A stretch of DNA of 64,000 nt, taken from the NCBI GenBank assembly GCA_013335405.1, contig JAAXVR010000003.1:46550-110549 (forward strand), written 5' to 3'. Source of the stretch: Chlorobiaceae bacterium. GTDB lineage: Bacteria > Bacteroidota > Chlorobiia > Chlorobiales > Chlorobiaceae. The notes under the pieces were generated by a model. The model saw only the letters and a program-made list of their open reading frames with translations, was not told the origin of the DNA and searched no databases. The translations under genes were made by a program, and so were the position numbers. Positions 1 through 11,182 of this stretch are shown one piece after another. Numbering within the stretch: the stretch's first letter is position 1; every line of letters begins with the position of its first letter.

Positions 1-612
1 GAACGGGTATTGATTCCCCGACCCGAAACCGAACTGCTTGTCGAGCATGCCGTGGAGAGCCTCGGCGATATCGGGCCGGCAGACGCAGAAAGAACGGTGC
101 TCGATATCGGGACAGGAAGCGGATGCATAGCGGTGACCATGGCCAGGCTCAGCCCTTTCGCGAGATTCACCGCTGTCGACAAATCCGCATCAGCACTTGA
201 GCTGGCAAGATTGAACGCAGAAAGCCATGGCGTTCTTTCGAAGATCTCCTTCATCGAGGCCGATATGTTTGACAGGGGGTTTCTGTCGAAGCTGCCGGAA
301 ACCCGTTATGATATGATTGTTTCCAATCCGCCCTATATACCGGTTGCCGAGTGGGAAGATCTGCCGCGTGAAGTGATGGCCTATGAGCCTTCGATGGCCC
401 TCACGGTTTCCGAGGGGTTTGAATGTTACCGTGCGATTGCCGGACTGGGCAGGTCCCTGCTCGGGCCGGGGGGAAGGATCTGCCTCGAAATCCATGCGGA
501 CGGCACACTCGGGGTTAGCGCAATCCTTGAAGACTGCGGGTTTGAGGGCATTTCGACGATGAAGGATTATTCCGGCCACGACAGGATTGTTTCGGCCCTT
601 CTGAAGCGCTGA
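1..612 (+). CDS. prmC: Peptide chain release factor N5-glutamine methyltransferase, 5'-truncated by window
   Basis: SAM-dependent methyltransferase that modifies the Gln of the GGQ motif of release factors RF1/RF2 in the cytoplasm. The reading frame is open from base 1, and the family motif IPRPETE lies at the very start, so the N-terminal substrate-recognition domain is outside the window. A glycine-rich SAM-binding loop (DIGTGSGCIA) is followed by the diagnostic SNPPYIP motif, which holds the substrate glutamine. The gene ends with a TGA just before a roughly 230 bp gap to hrcA. The catalytic domain is complete and nothing odd is visible. Confidence 0.93.
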   Translation, partial: ERVLIPRPETELLVEHAVESLGDIGPADAERTVLDIGTGSGCIAVTMARLSPFARFTAVDKSASALELARLNAESHGVLSKISFIEADMFDRGFLSKLPETRYDMIVSNPPYIPVAEWEDLPREVMAYEPSMALTVSEGFECYRAIAGLGRSLLGPGGRICLEIHADGTLGVSAILEDCGFEGISTMKDYSGHDRIVSALLKR

Positions 613-839
613 AATTAACAGGCGGCCGAAGTTGTTAGTGATTGGATATAAAACGCCGACAGCCATGCCTTGTCGCTGTCAGGGGTCCTTGATGCAAATT
701 CGGGAACGGCGTCTCTATGCTATTGTTACAATGTTTTCTTATAATAGGGGTTTGCAGTGAGCCGAAAAGATTTGTTTCTTTTACATTCAGTTTGTCTGTG
801 CCGCTGCAGGGCATTGCAATTATCATGGTATACCAAAAG
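613..839. other. Intergenic region upstream of hrcA, no CIRCE element seen
   Basis: This 227 bp gap separates prmC from the heat-shock genes. I looked for the CIRCE inverted repeat (TTAGCACTC, spacer, GAGTGCTAA), to which HrcA binds in many bacteria, and did not find it here. An in-frame upstream extension of hrcA starting at 717 exists but reads as non-conserved sequence. A promoter for hrcA presumably lies here but I cannot place it. Confidence 0.4.
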
Positions 840-1904
840 ATGGCCTCAAGAGAACTCAGCTTCAGGGAACGCCAGGTCCTTGGCATCATCATTCAGTCGT
901 ATGTCGTAACCGCAGCTCCCGTGGGCTCAAGGTCTATAGCGAAAAATTACAATCTTGGTCTCTCCGATGCCACGATCCGCAATGTCATGGCCGAACTCGA
1001 GGACGAAGGCTACATAAGCCAGCCTCATACGTCAGCCGGGAGGATTCCGACCGACAAGGGCTACCGGTATTATGTCGATCTCATCATGACGGTCAGGGGC
1101 ATCGACGAGCAGGAGAAAAGAACGATAGATGCCAATTTCGGCCAGACCGGTATCGAGAGGACGGGAACAACATCCGATGTCCTGCTTTCGGCCGTAAAGG
1201 TGCTCGGCTCCATTTCACGACAGCTGAGCGTGGTGCTCTCTCCGACGCTTTCCAACGCGACCTTCGAGAAGCTCGATATCGTCCTGCTCAGTTCGACCAG
1301 GATGATGGTGATCCTCTCCATCCAGTCTCTGTTTGTGAAAACCATCGTCATGGAGTTCGATATCGAAGTTTCCAGGCAGAAGGTCGATGATGTCGTCGTT
1401 ATCCTCAACCAGCGCCTTTCCGGGCTGACGCTTGCAGAAATCCGGCACTCCATTGCCGGGCGTCTCCGGGATTGTCCGTGCGACGAGTCGCTGAAAAACC
1501 TGATTGTGCGATCGGCAGGTAAATTGTTTGACGAATCGCCGATCGTCGAAAGGCTCTATATTTCAGGCACGGAGTATATTGTCGAACAGCCTGAGTTCCA
1601 GCAGCCTGAAAAGGTTCGCGAACTTATCGGCATGATCGAGGACAAATTCAGCATTGCCAAACTGGTTGAGATCCCCGACGATGGTCCGAGGCTTCCGGGT
1701 AAGGAGGTTACCATCAGTATAGGAAAGGAGAACAGGGAGCGGCATGCGGAGGATCTCACCATCGTGTCCACTCCGTATTATGTCGGCAACATGGTCGGAA
1801 AGATCGGTATATTCGGCCCAAAAAGAATGGATTACGTGCATGCCGTCAGGGTGCTGAATTATATGGCAGGCAGCCTTGGCGCAACGCTATCGAATGTAAA
1901 TTAA
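840..1904 (+). CDS. hrcA: Heat-inducible transcription repressor HrcA
   Basis: Repressor of class I heat-shock genes (groE/dnaK type). The N-terminal winged helix holds [19 protein letters not shown], followed by the [18 protein letters not shown] stretch typical of HrcA. The C-terminal part carries the GAF-like dimerization region and ends with the family's [20 protein letters not shown] segment. The ATG at 840 gives about 354 residues, the usual length, and begins where family similarity begins; ATG 825 and an upstream 717 start are less likely. It heads an hrcA-grpE-dnaJ cluster; grpE starts 16 bp after its stop. Confidence 0.93.
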   Translation: MASRELSFRERQVLGIIIQSYVVTAAPVGSRSIAKNYNLGLSDATIRNVMAELEDEGYISQPHTSAGRIPTDKGYRYYVDLIMTVRGIDEQEKRTIDANFGQTGIERTGTTSDVLLSAVKVLGSISRQLSVVLSPTLSNATFEKLDIVLLSSTRMMVILSIQSLFVKTIVMEFDIEVSRQKVDDVVVILNQRLSGLTLAEIRHSIAGRLRDCPCDESLKNLIVRSAGKLFDESPIVERLYISGTEYIVEQPEFQQPEKVRELIGMIEDKFSIAKLVEIPDDGPRLPGKEVTISIGKENRERHAEDLTIVSTPYYVGNMVGKIGIFGPKRMDYVHAVRVLNYMAGSLGATLSNVN

Positions 1905-1920
1905 AAAAGTTCACAGGTTT

Positions 1921-2571
1921 ATGATCAGAAAAACTTCCGATAAGAAAGAACAAGGCAGGGAGAACGCCGGAGAGAAAGTGAAACTGCATATTCCCGTTAC
2001 CGGGAAAGACGGGGATACAGTCCGGAATGAAGAGTTTGCTGAAGGCGCTGCCGCGGGGCAGCAGGAATCGCAGGAGACAGACCGGCTCAGATCGAGAATT
2101 GAAGAGCTTGAAGGAGAACTGTTAAAGCAGCAGGAGCAGGCGGGAAAATTTCGTGATGAGCTGTTGCGCAAGGCGGCGGAATTTGAAAATTTCCGCAAAC
2201 AGAAGGAACGCGAGGTGGTGATGTCATCCTTGAGGGCGCTCGAAAATACCATCAGGGAACTCCTGCCCCTGGTCGACGATCTGAACAGGGTTCTTGCCCA
2301 TTTGCCGTCTGATCCGGAAAAAACCGGTGACATGAAACCGTTTATCGACGGAGTGGAACTTATCAGGAAAAACCTTGACAAGTGGCTTCTCGAAAAAGGC
2401 GTCAAAGCTATCGAATCGAAAGGGCAGAAGCTCGACGTGAATTACCATGAAGCGATATCGCAGATAGACCATCCCGATGCAGAACCGGAAACCATCATCG
2501 AGGAATACCAGACCGGTTATCTCCTGGGGGAGAAAGTTATCAGGCATGCCAAGGTAATTGTCGCCAGGTAG
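1921..2571 (+). CDS. grpE: Nucleotide exchange factor GrpE
   Basis: Co-chaperone that releases ADP from DnaK. The first 60 residues are highly charged and poorly conserved, then a long coiled coil ([20 protein letters not shown]) leads into the conserved core ([19 protein letters not shown]) and the beta-wing domain that ends in [17 protein letters not shown]. The length of 216 residues suits the family. It lies between hrcA and dnaJ on the same strand and is probably cotranscribed with them. No dnaK is present in the window, so DnaK must be encoded elsewhere. Confidence 0.93.
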   Translation: MIRKTSDKKEQGRENAGEKVKLHIPVTGKDGDTVRNEEFAEGAAAGQQESQETDRLRSRIEELEGELLKQQEQAGKFRDELLRKAAEFENFRKQKEREVVMSSLRALENTIRELLPLVDDLNRVLAHLPSDPEKTGDMKPFIDGVELIRKNLDKWLLEKGVKAIESKGQKLDVNYHEAISQIDHPDAEPETIIEEYQTGYLLGEKVIRHAKVIVAR

Positions 2572-2619
2572 CGTTATGCAGGTAATACAGGAACGATATG
2601 AATTCATGCAGATCCAATT

Positions 2620-3822
2620 ATGAAAAGAGACTACTATGAAATTCTTGGTGTGGCACGTACTGCGACCAAGGACGAGATAAAAAAAGCCTACAGGAAACTT
2701 GCCCTGCAGTACCATCCGGACAAGAACCCCGATAACAAGGATGCGGAGGAACACTTCAAGGAAGTGAACGAGGCTTACGAAGTTTTGAGCAATGACGACA
2801 AACGGCGCCGTTACGACCAGTTCGGCCATGCCGGTGTCGGTTCTTCAGCCGCTTCGGGGGCCGGCGGAGGAGGTTTCCAGGGTGGCGGTGCTGCCGATTT
2901 CAACGACATCTTCAGTGCTTTCAATGATATGTTCGGTGGCGGCAGAGGGCGTTCGGGCGGTTCGCCGTTCGGGTTCGAGGAGGTATTCGGCGGCGGTGGA
3001 CAGAGAAGGGGCCGTGCATCCGCAGGCATACCCGGCACCGATCTGAAGATAAGGCTCAAACTTACTCTCGAGGAGATCGCGAAGGGTGTCGAAAAAACCA
3101 TAAAGATAAAAAAACAGATTGCCTGCAAGGAGTGCAACGGAACCGGATCGAAATCAGGGGCCACTGAGACCTGCCAGACCTGCCATGGATCGGGCGAGGT
3201 ACGCCAGGCATCGAAAACCATGTTCGGCCAGTTCGTCAACATCGCTGCATGTCCGACCTGCGGTGGAGAAGGGCGGGTGATAAAGGACCGCTGCACTGCC
3301 TGTTACGGCGAAGGTATAAAGCAGGGAGAAGTGACGGTGAAAGTTACCGTTCCCGCGGGAGTACAGGACGGCAATTACCTCACGCTACGCGGTCAGGGTA
3401 ATGCCGGTCCGAGGGGTGGTGCTCCGGGCGACCTCATCGTGGTGATCGAGGAAAAGCCGCATGAGCTGTTCATCCGCGAAGGCGACGATGTGATCTACAA
3501 TCTGGCAGTGAGTTTTCCGGATCTCGTGCTTGGAACGAAGATCGATGTCCCGACGCTTGACGGCCCCATCAAGCTTACCATTCCGCCCTCGACACAACCC
3601 GAGACAAGGCTTCGCATCGCAGGGCACGGTATCGGCCACCTGAGGGGTTCATCGCGCGGCGATCAGTACGTACGGGTCAATGTCTTTGTTCCCAGAGAGT
3701 TGTCGCACCAGGACAAGGAGATGCTCAGGGAGCTCAAGAAATCCCAGACCATCGCTCCTTCAGGTCACCATGACCAGAACTCGAAAAGTTTTTTTGAGAA
3801 AGCCCGGGATATTTTCAGCTGA
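2620..3822 (+). CDS. dnaJ: Chaperone protein DnaJ
   Basis: Hsp40 partner of DnaK that stimulates its ATPase and holds unfolded substrates. The J domain (residues about 1-70) contains the HPD motif in YHPDKNP. A Gly/Phe-rich linker covers about 75-135. Four CxxCxGxG-type zinc repeats follow ([24 protein letters not shown] and CTACYGEG), then the C-terminal substrate-binding domains. All parts of a type I DnaJ are present in 400 residues. It is the last gene of the hrcA cluster and is followed by a strong hairpin. Confidence 0.96.
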   Translation: MKRDYYEILGVARTATKDEIKKAYRKLALQYHPDKNPDNKDAEEHFKEVNEAYEVLSNDDKRRRYDQFGHAGVGSSAASGAGGGGFQGGGAADFNDIFSAFNDMFGGGRGRSGGSPFGFEEVFGGGGQRRGRASAGIPGTDLKIRLKLTLEEIAKGVEKTIKIKKQIACKECNGTGSKSGATETCQTCHGSGEVRQASKTMFGQFVNIAACPTCGGEGRVIKDRCTACYGEGIKQGEVTVKVTVPAGVQDGNYLTLRGQGNAGPRGGAPGDLIVVIEEKPHELFIREGDDVIYNLAVSFPDLVLGTKIDVPTLDGPIKLTIPPSTQPETRLRIAGHGIGHLRGSSRGDQYVRVNVFVPRELSHQDKEMLRELKKSQTIAPSGHHDQNSKSFFEKARDIFS

Positions 3823-3836
3823 GAGATCCCTGATCA

Positions 3837-3879
3837 CTGCAAAAAGAAAAGGCCCGGAAAAGGCCTTTTCTTTTTGCAG
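3837..3879. terminator. Bidirectional hairpin between dnaJ and flavodoxin-like gene
   Basis: An 18 bp perfect inverted repeat (arms 3837-3854 and 3862-3879, 7 nt loop) sits between two convergent genes. The arms contain A-rich and T-rich segments, so the hairpin can act as a Rho-independent terminator in both directions, for dnaJ and for the minus-strand flavodoxin-like gene. Confidence 0.85.
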
Positions 3880-3899
3880 TTCCTTTCTGTCTCGGAATT

Positions 3900-4340
3900 C
3901 TACTGGCAGGCTTTCCAGAAATCGTCCACGAATTTTCCGATAATCCCTTCGTCGGTCAACTGTTGCGGGGCCAGCACCCTTTCCGTGAGAATGGTTGTCC
4001 CTGCCAGATTGATTTTGAGCTGGGGCAGGTAAAGCATGTTCGCCATGGGCTCCGGGCTGCCGCAGGCGAGAAAGAGCCCGATTTTCTTGCCCTGCAGGGC
4101 TTCCCTGAGGTTGCTCTGCACGAGCGCTCCGAGGAGTTGTGAGGAAACGACGAGATAATAGATCGGCGCGCCGAGTATCACGACGTCGAAATCCCTGACG
4201 AAGCTGTAATCCCCGTTGCTTTTACATTTCGCCTTTTCGACATAGGCCCCTTTTTCGGCGAGTTTTCTGCCGACCATATCCACGAACTTGTCGGTGGAGC
4301 CGCCAGCCGTCCGGCTGTCATAAAGGATAATGGCTTTCAT
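3900..4340 (-). CDS. Flavodoxin-like protein
   Basis: Probable FMN-binding electron carrier or flavodoxin-fold protein of 146 residues. The N-terminus (AIILYDSRTAGGSTDKF) has the beta-strand plus phosphate-binding loop pattern of flavodoxins, somewhat diverged from the classical T/S-x-T-G-x-T loop. VVILGAPIYYLVVSSQL matches the second flavin-contacting strand and loop, and FLACGSPEP the third. It stands alone on the minus strand, convergent with dnaJ. Its physiological partner cannot be read from the context. Confidence 0.8.
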   Translation of the reverse strand: MKAIILYDSRTAGGSTDKFVDMVGRKLAEKGAYVEKAKCKSNGDYSFVRDFDVVILGAPIYYLVVSSQLLGALVQSNLREALQGKKIGLFLACGSPEPMANMLYLPQLKINLAGTTILTERVLAPQQLTDEGIIGKFVDDFWKACQ

Positions 4341-4474
4341 GGATTCAGGTGAGGATGTATTGGTGAAAACGTGCTGTTCTTTACCATGGAGAATATGATC
4401 TCCAGATGCTCGATAAAGGGAAAGTACGCTAAAAAAGGTTAAGAGCGTGGTGTGGAGCGTATTAATTCACTACG

Positions 4475-4510
4475 GTAAAAAAAAAAGCGTTCCGGGGGGG
4501 AACGCTTTTT
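4475..4510 (-). terminator. Rho-independent terminator of gap
   Basis: Inverted repeat with arms 4482-4493 and 4499-4510 (AAAAAGCGTTCC and its complement) around a short G/C loop. Read on the minus strand it lies just after the gap stop codon and is followed by a run of T (the A run at about 4475-4481), the classic intrinsic terminator layout. Confidence 0.85.
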
Positions 4511-4530
4511 GATTGTTATCCACGAAAACC

Positions 4531-5610
<1,080 letters not shown>

Positions 5611-5640
5611 TCACTGTATATCGGATTTCACAATCGGTAT

Positions 5641-7071
5641 TCAGGAATATTTTTTAAAACGCTCGACAAGCAGGTTTCTCAGGTTCCCGAAACTTCCGTT
5701 GCTGAGGAGGACAATGACGTCCCCGGTATCGATGCACTCTTCAAGGAACCTGAGGATGTCCATGGGATAATCATCTGTTCCCCGGGCGGCCATGAATACG
5801 ATTTTACCCTGTTTTTCCAGTTCCGTTTTCAGCAGATCAATGTCGAGCAGTAGATCCGGGCTGTAGCGTTCAGGGCGGTGAACCTTTCCGAAAACCACCA
5901 CCGATGCGGGTGAGAAGCATTCCGAGAGCTCTTTCTGGAAAATGTTCCGTGTTGTTGTATTGGACCGGGGCTCGAAACAGGTGACGATTCTGCGTCCTTC
6001 GTAAAGCTGGCCGATAGCTTCGAGCGTAACCCTGACCGCTGTTGGATGGTGAGCGAAATCTTCCACGAGCGTGATGTTTCGGCCGTAGGTACCGATCACT
6101 TCCATCCTGCGTTTGGGTCGACGGAAGAGCGCGAGGCCCTTCGATACCGCTTCGAAAGAGAGGCCGGCCGCCATCGCTGCGGCAACAGCTGCCAGGCTGT
6201 TCATGATATTGTAATTGCCGAAAAGGGGAACCTTCACGTTTCCCTCGAAAGCTTCGTTGTGAAGGATATCGAACGAGGAACCGTCATGATCCGAATTGAT
6301 ATTGACCGCACGCCATTCGCAGCTTTCCGACAAACCGAACCGTTCAACCCTGCAGAATGCTTTCGATGCCACTTCGATGGCGACAGGATCTTCTCCGTTG
6401 ATTATCAGTCTGCCGTTACGAGGAATGAGATTCACAAAAAGACGGAAGCTTTTGCGGATATCCTCGAGCGAGCTGAAAATATCGGCATGGTCGAACTCGA
6501 TGTTGTTGATGATCGCTATGTCAGGGCGGTAATGCAGGAATTTGCTCCGTTTGTCGAAAAATGCCGTGTCGTATTCGTCTCCCTCGCTGACGAAGAAGCC
6601 GTCGCTTTCCCTTCCCGATGCCCTGCACCCTACCGAGAAATTCTCGGGAATCCCGCCCACAAGGAACCCGGGTCTGAGTCCGCCGTTTTCCAGAAGCCAT
6701 GCCAGAAGGGACGTTGTCGTCGTTTTTCCGTGGGTGCCTGTCACGACGATGGAGGTGTTGGAGCCGATAAGGGTCCTGCGAACCAGGTCAGGCATGGAAA
6801 CAAGTTCGAGACGATGCTCAAGCGCGTATTCGAGTTCGGGGTTTCCTCTGCTGATCGCATTGCCGACAACGATGAAGTCCGGTGAAGCGCTTTGGATGTT
6901 ATGCTCTGAGAAGCCGTTGAAATACCTGATGTTATGTTCGTCGAGGTAAGTGCTCATGGGAGGGTAGAGCTGCGTGTCCGAGCCGGTGATCGCATGGCCT
7001 GAACGGGAAAGGGCGACCGCGGTCGATGCCATCGCCGTTCCCCCGATGCCGATAAAGTAAATGGAGCTCAT
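5641..7071 (-). CDS. mpl: UDP-N-acetylmuramate:L-Ala-gamma-D-Glu-meso-DAP ligase (Mur ligase family)
   Basis: Mur-family ligase that recycles murein tripeptide by joining it to UDP-MurNAc. The N-terminus IYFIGIGGTAMASTAVAL is the nucleotide-sugar binding motif shared by MurC and Mpl. VVTGTHGKTTTTSLLAWL is the ATP P-loop, followed by the central ligase region (NNIEFDHADIF) and the C-terminal LVEDFAHHPTAV. The length of 476 residues suits both MurC and Mpl. The GGTAMAS variant favours Mpl over MurC (GGxGMS), and no other dcw cluster gene is nearby. MurC remains the alternative. Confidence 0.82.
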   Translation of the reverse strand: MSSIYFIGIGGTAMASTAVALSRSGHAITGSDTQLYPPMSTYLDEHNIRYFNGFSEHNIQSASPDFIVVGNAISRGNPELEYALEHRLELVSMPDLVRRTLIGSNTSIVVTGTHGKTTTTSLLAWLLENGGLRPGFLVGGIPENFSVGCRASGRESDGFFVSEGDEYDTAFFDKRSKFLHYRPDIAIINNIEFDHADIFSSLEDIRKSFRLFVNLIPRNGRLIINGEDPVAIEVASKAFCRVERFGLSESCEWRAVNINSDHDGSSFDILHNEAFEGNVKVPLFGNYNIMNSLAAVAAAMAAGLSFEAVSKGLALFRRPKRRMEVIGTYGRNITLVEDFAHHPTAVRVTLEAIGQLYEGRRIVTCFEPRSNTTTRNIFQKELSECFSPASVVVFGKVHRPERYSPDLLLDIDLLKTELEKQGKIVFMAARGTDDYPMDILRFLEECIDTGDVIVLLSNGSFGNLRNLLVERFKKYS

Positions 7072-7224
7072 CTGAACGGATTGTGTTTCGATTTATGAGT
7101 AACCGGATGTCAAGGGTATATACATAAAAACAGGAGAAACTTCATCGATGGCGGCGGAAGGGTTATTTATCCGGATGAACATCGGGAATGCATGCCTGGC
7201 AGGGGATCGGGATGGACGGGTTTG

Positions 7225-7259
7225 CCGGGGAAGCCCGGAATAGGGCTGGGTTTCCCCGG
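7225..7259. repeat. Inverted repeat in mpl / PagL-like intergenic region
   Basis: Arms of 12 bp (7225-7236 and 7248-7259) pair with a single G-T wobble, with an 11 nt loop. The hairpin lies just downstream of the PagL-like gene on the minus strand. It lacks a following T run, so it may be a weak terminator or an RNA-stabilizing structure. The rest of 7072-7271 shows no gene. Confidence 0.5.
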
Positions 7260-7271
7260 AGACAACCATGT

Positions 7272-7793
7272 TCAGAAAGAAAATGCGACGGTGGCATGTG
7301 TCACGTCAATATTTGCAGAGTGATCGTCGTTTTGTCCATTTGAAATATGGTAGAAGCCGCCGCCGATTTTGATTTCACTTGTGACGGGAAGCATGACGTC
7401 AAAACCTGTCCTGAACTGCAGCAGTTGCTTGCTTTCCCAATGGGATCCTATTTCTCTCTGGTAGAGGGCCGGTCCGATAAATGGAGTGATTTGAACAGGT
7501 CCGATCTTGTAATCCTTGCGGATGCCGAATGCTGTATACACTGCACCGTCAGTAGAAAATCCAAAGGCATATGACGATTTGAATTTCCAGAAGAGATAGT
7601 TATCCGGACGGTAATCAGCTGAAATAAAGGCATCTTTTCCCGGTCCGGTACTGCCGCATTTGCTGTTACTTCCATACGTGATCATCAACGCATCCTTATG
7701 AATCGGAGAGATTTCATCGGACGGTTTGACGAAAATCAAAACGCCGGCTGTTAAAGCGACATAGGTTGCATAAGACAGTCCGAGGACAGACAT
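7272..7793 (-). CDS. PagL-like acyloxyacyl hydrolase / outer-membrane beta-barrel protein
   Basis: Probable outer-membrane beta-barrel of the lipid A 3-O-deacylase (PagL) type, which removes the 3-linked acyl chain of lipid A. The 173 residues start with a hydrophobic segment, then show alternating strand-like stretches (YLFWKFKSSYAFGF, VQITPFIGPALYQ) and end in Phe, as barrel proteins do. The segment FYHISNGQ matches the His-x-Ser-Asn catalytic region of PagL. The acidic third residue of the triad is not obvious, so activity is uncertain. Identification rests on that motif and the barrel pattern. Confidence 0.55.
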   Translation of the reverse strand: MSVLGLSYATYVALTAGVLIFVKPSDEISPIHKDALMITYGSNSKCGSTGPGKDAFISADYRPDNYLFWKFKSSYAFGFSTDGAVYTAFGIRKDYKIGPVQITPFIGPALYQREIGSHWESKQLLQFRTGFDVMLPVTSEIKIGGGFYHISNGQNDDHSANIDVTHATVAFSF

Positions 7794-7891
7794 AAGGTGA
7801 TGTGATTAATAGTTGTTATGGATGGAATGAGGTTTCCGATATTGCAATATAGAGTTAAACCCTGAAAAAACACTGCCCGGTAATTGTAATT

Positions 7892-7912
7892 TCATTGCTC
7901 ATTGCTCATTGC
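7892..7912 (-). repeat. Three tandem heptamers (GCAATGA) at the MFS gene end
   Basis: On the minus strand the unit GCAATGA occurs three times in perfect tandem, and the TGA of the last copy is the stop codon of the MFS gene. The same triple repeat occurs directly after the tpiA stop at 30466-30486 in the same orientation relative to the gene. Confidence 0.85.
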
Positions 7913-9202
7913 ATCATGGGGGAACGTGACACGTACGTAGATCCCCGCAAGCATGACAAGGGCGTTGATGGCACCAACGACGATAAACGGTGCTTTGGGG
8001 CTCATGGAATCGAACAGTCTTCCTCCGATAGTGGTTATGAGCAGGATGCCGAATGCGCCGAAAATATTGAACATGCCGATTACCGATCCGCGTTCCGCTT
8101 TCGGGGCTTCCTGACCGATCAGCGACTGGGCACCGAGGAAAGAGCTGATCTGGCCAATACCGAGGAGGATGAAAAATATTATTGATCCTGTTTCAAGCGG
8201 ATTGCCGATCAGCCCGAGTGACAGATATCCAGCACTGGCAAGGGCCATGCAGACGACGAGGGCGGTCACCCGGTTCCATCGGTCGATGAAGGGGCCGATG
8301 ACGGGAGCCCAGAGCAGGGCTGCCGACTGTGAGATAATGAAGATCATCATGCCTTTTTTTACCGCTTCGGCAGGAGGCATGCCGCAAGCGATGCCGGTCG
8401 TGGTGCCCCAGAGGGGCAGAAAGGTGCCGATGATGGACTGGTCACCCCTGGCAACGAATGCGGCACCATAGGAAAGCAGTATTTTCGGGTTACGGGTATG
8501 ACTGATCCCGCTCTTGAACAGGGTGCGCAAATCCGGACGATCCTTTTTTTCTGCAGGAGTGCCGCTTTTAAGGCCTTTCCATAAGACTGCGGCACTGATA
8601 ATGGCGGCCAGGGAGATGGAGAGGTGCGTATAGATGCCGGCTTCATGTCCGCTGAATCCTTTTGCAGCAAGCAGGTGCGGTAAACCGCCGAAAAAACGGT
8701 TCAATATCACGATACCCAGACCGTTGAGCAAACCGGTAATTGCAATGAATTTGCCACGAGAACGGTCGGCGGGGTAGTCGGTCAGGACGGTTGCCAGTGC
8801 TCCTGTCACCGCCACGATCCCGAGGGCGTAAATCATCCTGTAGATCGTCAGTTCTCCGAGTGTGCGGGAGAACGGATAGAGGGCATAGGAAAGAGCGACG
8901 ATTATCAGGCCGGCCGTATAGACTGGTTTTCGGCCTATACGGTCCATCAGTACACCGGCGGGTATGAAAAACAGGAGGGTGACAATTTCGGTCCAGAATA
9001 CGAGGTTTCCGCTGATGGTGCCCTGCTGCGATATCGGAATTTTCAGGTTTTCGTTGAGAATGTATGCCTGGCCGATTGAAACGAACGTCACAAAGCCGAT
9101 GGAGACAAATGCGGCGAAAAAGAATGTCCAGCCGTGGTGCGGAAGGACAGACGGCGCCAGCGTAACCGGCCCGATTTTATGTGAAATTTGCTGTTCGTTC
9201 AT
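7892..9202 (-). CDS. Major facilitator superfamily transporter
   Basis: Inner-membrane secondary transporter of about 436 residues with around twelve hydrophobic segments. Between segments 2 and 3 lies PAGVLMDRIGRKPVYTAG, the MFS signature loop (G-x-x-x-D-R-x-G-R-K/R). The substrate cannot be inferred. The start at 9202 is chosen because its ATG overlaps the TGA of the upstream ATPase gene by 4 bp (ATGA) and gives [11 protein letters not shown]; the frame is open further upstream but runs into that gene. Its last codons are made of the GCAATGA heptamer repeat. Confidence 0.85.
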   Translation of the reverse strand: MNEQQISHKIGPVTLAPSVLPHHGWTFFFAAFVSIGFVTFVSIGQAYILNENLKIPISQQGTISGNLVFWTEIVTLLFFIPAGVLMDRIGRKPVYTAGLIIVALSYALYPFSRTLGELTIYRMIYALGIVAVTGALATVLTDYPADRSRGKFIAITGLLNGLGIVILNRFFGGLPHLLAAKGFSGHEAGIYTHLSISLAAIISAAVLWKGLKSGTPAEKKDRPDLRTLFKSGISHTRNPKILLSYGAAFVARGDQSIIGTFLPLWGTTTGIACGMPPAEAVKKGMMIFIISQSAALLWAPVIGPFIDRWNRVTALVVCMALASAGYLSLGLIGNPLETGSIIFFILLGIGQISSFLGAQSLIGQEAPKAERGSVIGMFNIFGAFGILLITTIGGRLFDSMSPKAPFIVVGAINALVMLAGIYVRVTFPHDAMSNEQ

Positions 9203-9912
9203 TGCATGAGGGTTTGATGGCCGCATTCCTGAAGCACACCGTCCTGCATGTGCAGGCATCGGCCGGAAAGCGAAGCGTATTCTTCGTTGTGGGTCACGAT
9301 CACAAAGGAGGTTCTGCGTTCCCTGCAGAGGTTTGCCATCAGTTCGTAAAGCAGGTGGCTGTTCCTGCTGTCGAGATTCCCGCTCGGTTCATCGGCCAGG
9401 ACAAGTTTCGGGTTGTTCATGAGGGCCCGGGCGATTGCCACGCGCTGCTGTTCTCCGCCTGAGAGTTCCGATGGAAGGTGGTCGAGGCGTTCGCCGAGCC
9501 CGAACTCCTTGAGGAGTTGCTCCGCACGCTTTTTTGCTGGAGGCAGTTTGCCTGTCGCGATGAATTCCGGCATGGAGACGTTCTCGAGTGCGGTGAAATC
9601 CGAAAGCAGATGGTGGAACTGGAAAACGAATCCTATTTTTCTGTTTCTGAAGCGTGCAAGCTCTTTTTGGGAGAGGGTGTATTTTTTATCCCTGAAAAGA
9701 TGTCCTCCCTCGAAAAGGATTTCTCCGCTGTCGGGGCTGTCGAGAGTACCGAGGAGGTTAAGGAGCGTCGTTTTTCCGCTTCCCGATGCTCCGATGACCG
9801 TGATCATTTCCCCTTCTCCAACCGAGAAGTTGATCCCCCGAAGGATCTGCAGTTTCTGCCTTCCCGGAATGACATAGGATTTGTCAAGATTTCGCGCTTC
9901 AAGCATGGTCAT
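9199..9912 (-). CDS. ABC transporter ATP-binding protein, LolD-like
   Basis: ATPase subunit of the MacB/LolD type, which in LolCDE releases lipoproteins from the inner membrane. Walker [10 protein letters not shown], signature [15 protein letters not shown] and Walker [13 protein letters not shown] are all intact, followed by the H-loop VIVTHN. Its length of about 237 residues is typical of LolD. No permease gene is adjacent, so its LolC/E-like partner must be elsewhere. The start at 9912 overlaps the proA stop by 4 bp (ATGA), and the gene overlaps the MFS gene downstream in the same way. Confidence 0.85.
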   Translation of the reverse strand: MTMLEARNLDKSYVIPGRQKLQILRGINFSVGEGEMITVIGASGSGKTTLLNLLGTLDSPDSGEILFEGGHLFRDKKYTLSQKELARFRNRKIGFVFQFHHLLSDFTALENVSMPEFIATGKLPPAKKRAEQLLKEFGLGERLDHLPSELSGGEQQRVAIARALMNNPKLVLADEPSGNLDSRNSHLLYELMANLCRERRTSFVIVTHNEEYASLSGRCLHMQDGVLQECGHQTLMQ

Positions 9913-11165
9913 TGAGGCCGTATCTGGCCTTCCCCTTCGATAAGCCATTTGTAAGTCGTAAGCTCCCTGAGTGCCATCGGTCCCCTCGCATGCAGTTTCT
10001 GCGTGGAGATGCCGATTTCGGCGCCAAGCCCGAACTGAGCCCCGTCAGTGAACGCGGTTGATGTGTTCGTGTAGACGACAGCCGCATCGACCCTTTTCAG
10101 GAACGTTTCTTTCGCTGCAGGATCGGCCGCGATTATAGCTTCGCTGTGCTTCGAACTGTAACGGTCGATATGTTCCAGTGCCTCCTCAAGCGAAGAGACT
10201 GTTTTTATCGACATCTTCAGTGAGAGAAACTCGGTTCCGTAATGTTCGGGTTCAGCTCTGTGCAGCAGTGTTTCAGGGTAAAAACCTTTCAGGGCGGCAT
10301 AGGCCTCTTCGTCTGCATAGAGCACGACATTTTTTTCCCCGAGCGGATCGAGCAGATGGGCGAGGTCGCCGAGCCGGTCGCGATGGATGACGAGCGTGTC
10401 AAGGGCATTGCAGACGCTCGGGCGGCGGGTTTTCGCATTGCATATGACCTTTTTACCAAGATCGAGTTCGCCGCTGCGGTCGAAATAGGTATGTACAATT
10501 CCGGCCCCGGTTTCGATAACGGGCACTCTTGCGTTGTCCCTCACGAAATCGATGAGTTTCTGGCTTCCGCGAGGAATGATCATGTCGATATGGCCGACGG
10601 CGTTCATCATTATCCCGGCGGCTTCACGCTCGGCAGGAAGCAGGTAAAGGGTATCGGTGCTTATCGAATGATCCCTGAGCACCCTGTGGATCAGGTCAGC
10701 TATTGCGATATTCGAATACATGGCGTCGCTGCCGCCTTTGAGGACGGTTGCGTTGCCTGATTTAAGGCAGAGCGTAAAGACATCGAACGTCACGTTCGGT
10801 CTTGCCTCGTAGATGATGCCGATAACACCGATCGGTACGGTCACTTTCCTCAGTTCAAGGCCGTTGGGAAGCGTACGCTCTTCGATGATATGGCCCAGCG
10901 GCGAGGGGAGTGAAGCGACATTGCGGATATCGCCGGAAATTCCGTCGAGGCGGCTCTCATTCAGGAGCAGTCTGTCGTACATGGGGTTTGAAGGGTCCAT
11001 CCTTTCGAGGTCCTTCCTGTTCGCTTCCAGCAACGCATCGCGGTGGAGGGGTATCCTGTCCGCCAGATCAGACAGAAGGTTGTCGATGGTCTCTCCGCTC
11101 AGCATCACGATTTGCCTGCTTGCCTGCCTGACGGCTTCCAGCCGGCGTATGATGGTTTCCTGCAT
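9909..11165 (-). CDS. proA: Gamma-glutamyl phosphate reductase
   Basis: Second enzyme of proline synthesis; reduces gamma-glutamyl phosphate to glutamate semialdehyde with NADPH. The aldehyde-dehydrogenase-like fold shows [17 protein letters not shown] (family signature), the nucleotide region [14 protein letters not shown] and the catalytic-Cys region [19 protein letters not shown] prefer ATG 11165, giving [14 protein letters not shown] at 11186 overlapping the proB stop is also possible and would add seven residues. It follows proB directly, so the pair is certainly one operon. Confidence 0.94.
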   Translation of the reverse strand: MQETIIRRLEAVRQASRQIVMLSGETIDNLLSDLADRIPLHRDALLEANRKDLERMDPSNPMYDRLLLNESRLDGISGDIRNVASLPSPLGHIIEERTLPNGLELRKVTVPIGVIGIIYEARPNVTFDVFTLCLKSGNATVLKGGSDAMYSNIAIADLIHRVLRDHSISTDTLYLLPAEREAAGIMMNAVGHIDMIIPRGSQKLIDFVRDNARVPVIETGAGIVHTYFDRSGELDLGKKVICNAKTRRPSVCNALDTLVIHRDRLGDLAHLLDPLGEKNVVLYADEEAYAALKGFYPETLLHRAEPEHYGTEFLSLKMSIKTVSSLEEALEHIDRYSSKHSEAIIAADPAAKETFLKRVDAAVVYTNTSTAFTDGAQFGLGAEIGISTQKLHARGPMALRELTTYKWLIEGEGQIRPQ

Positions 11166-11182
11166 GACGGTTCTATGAATTT

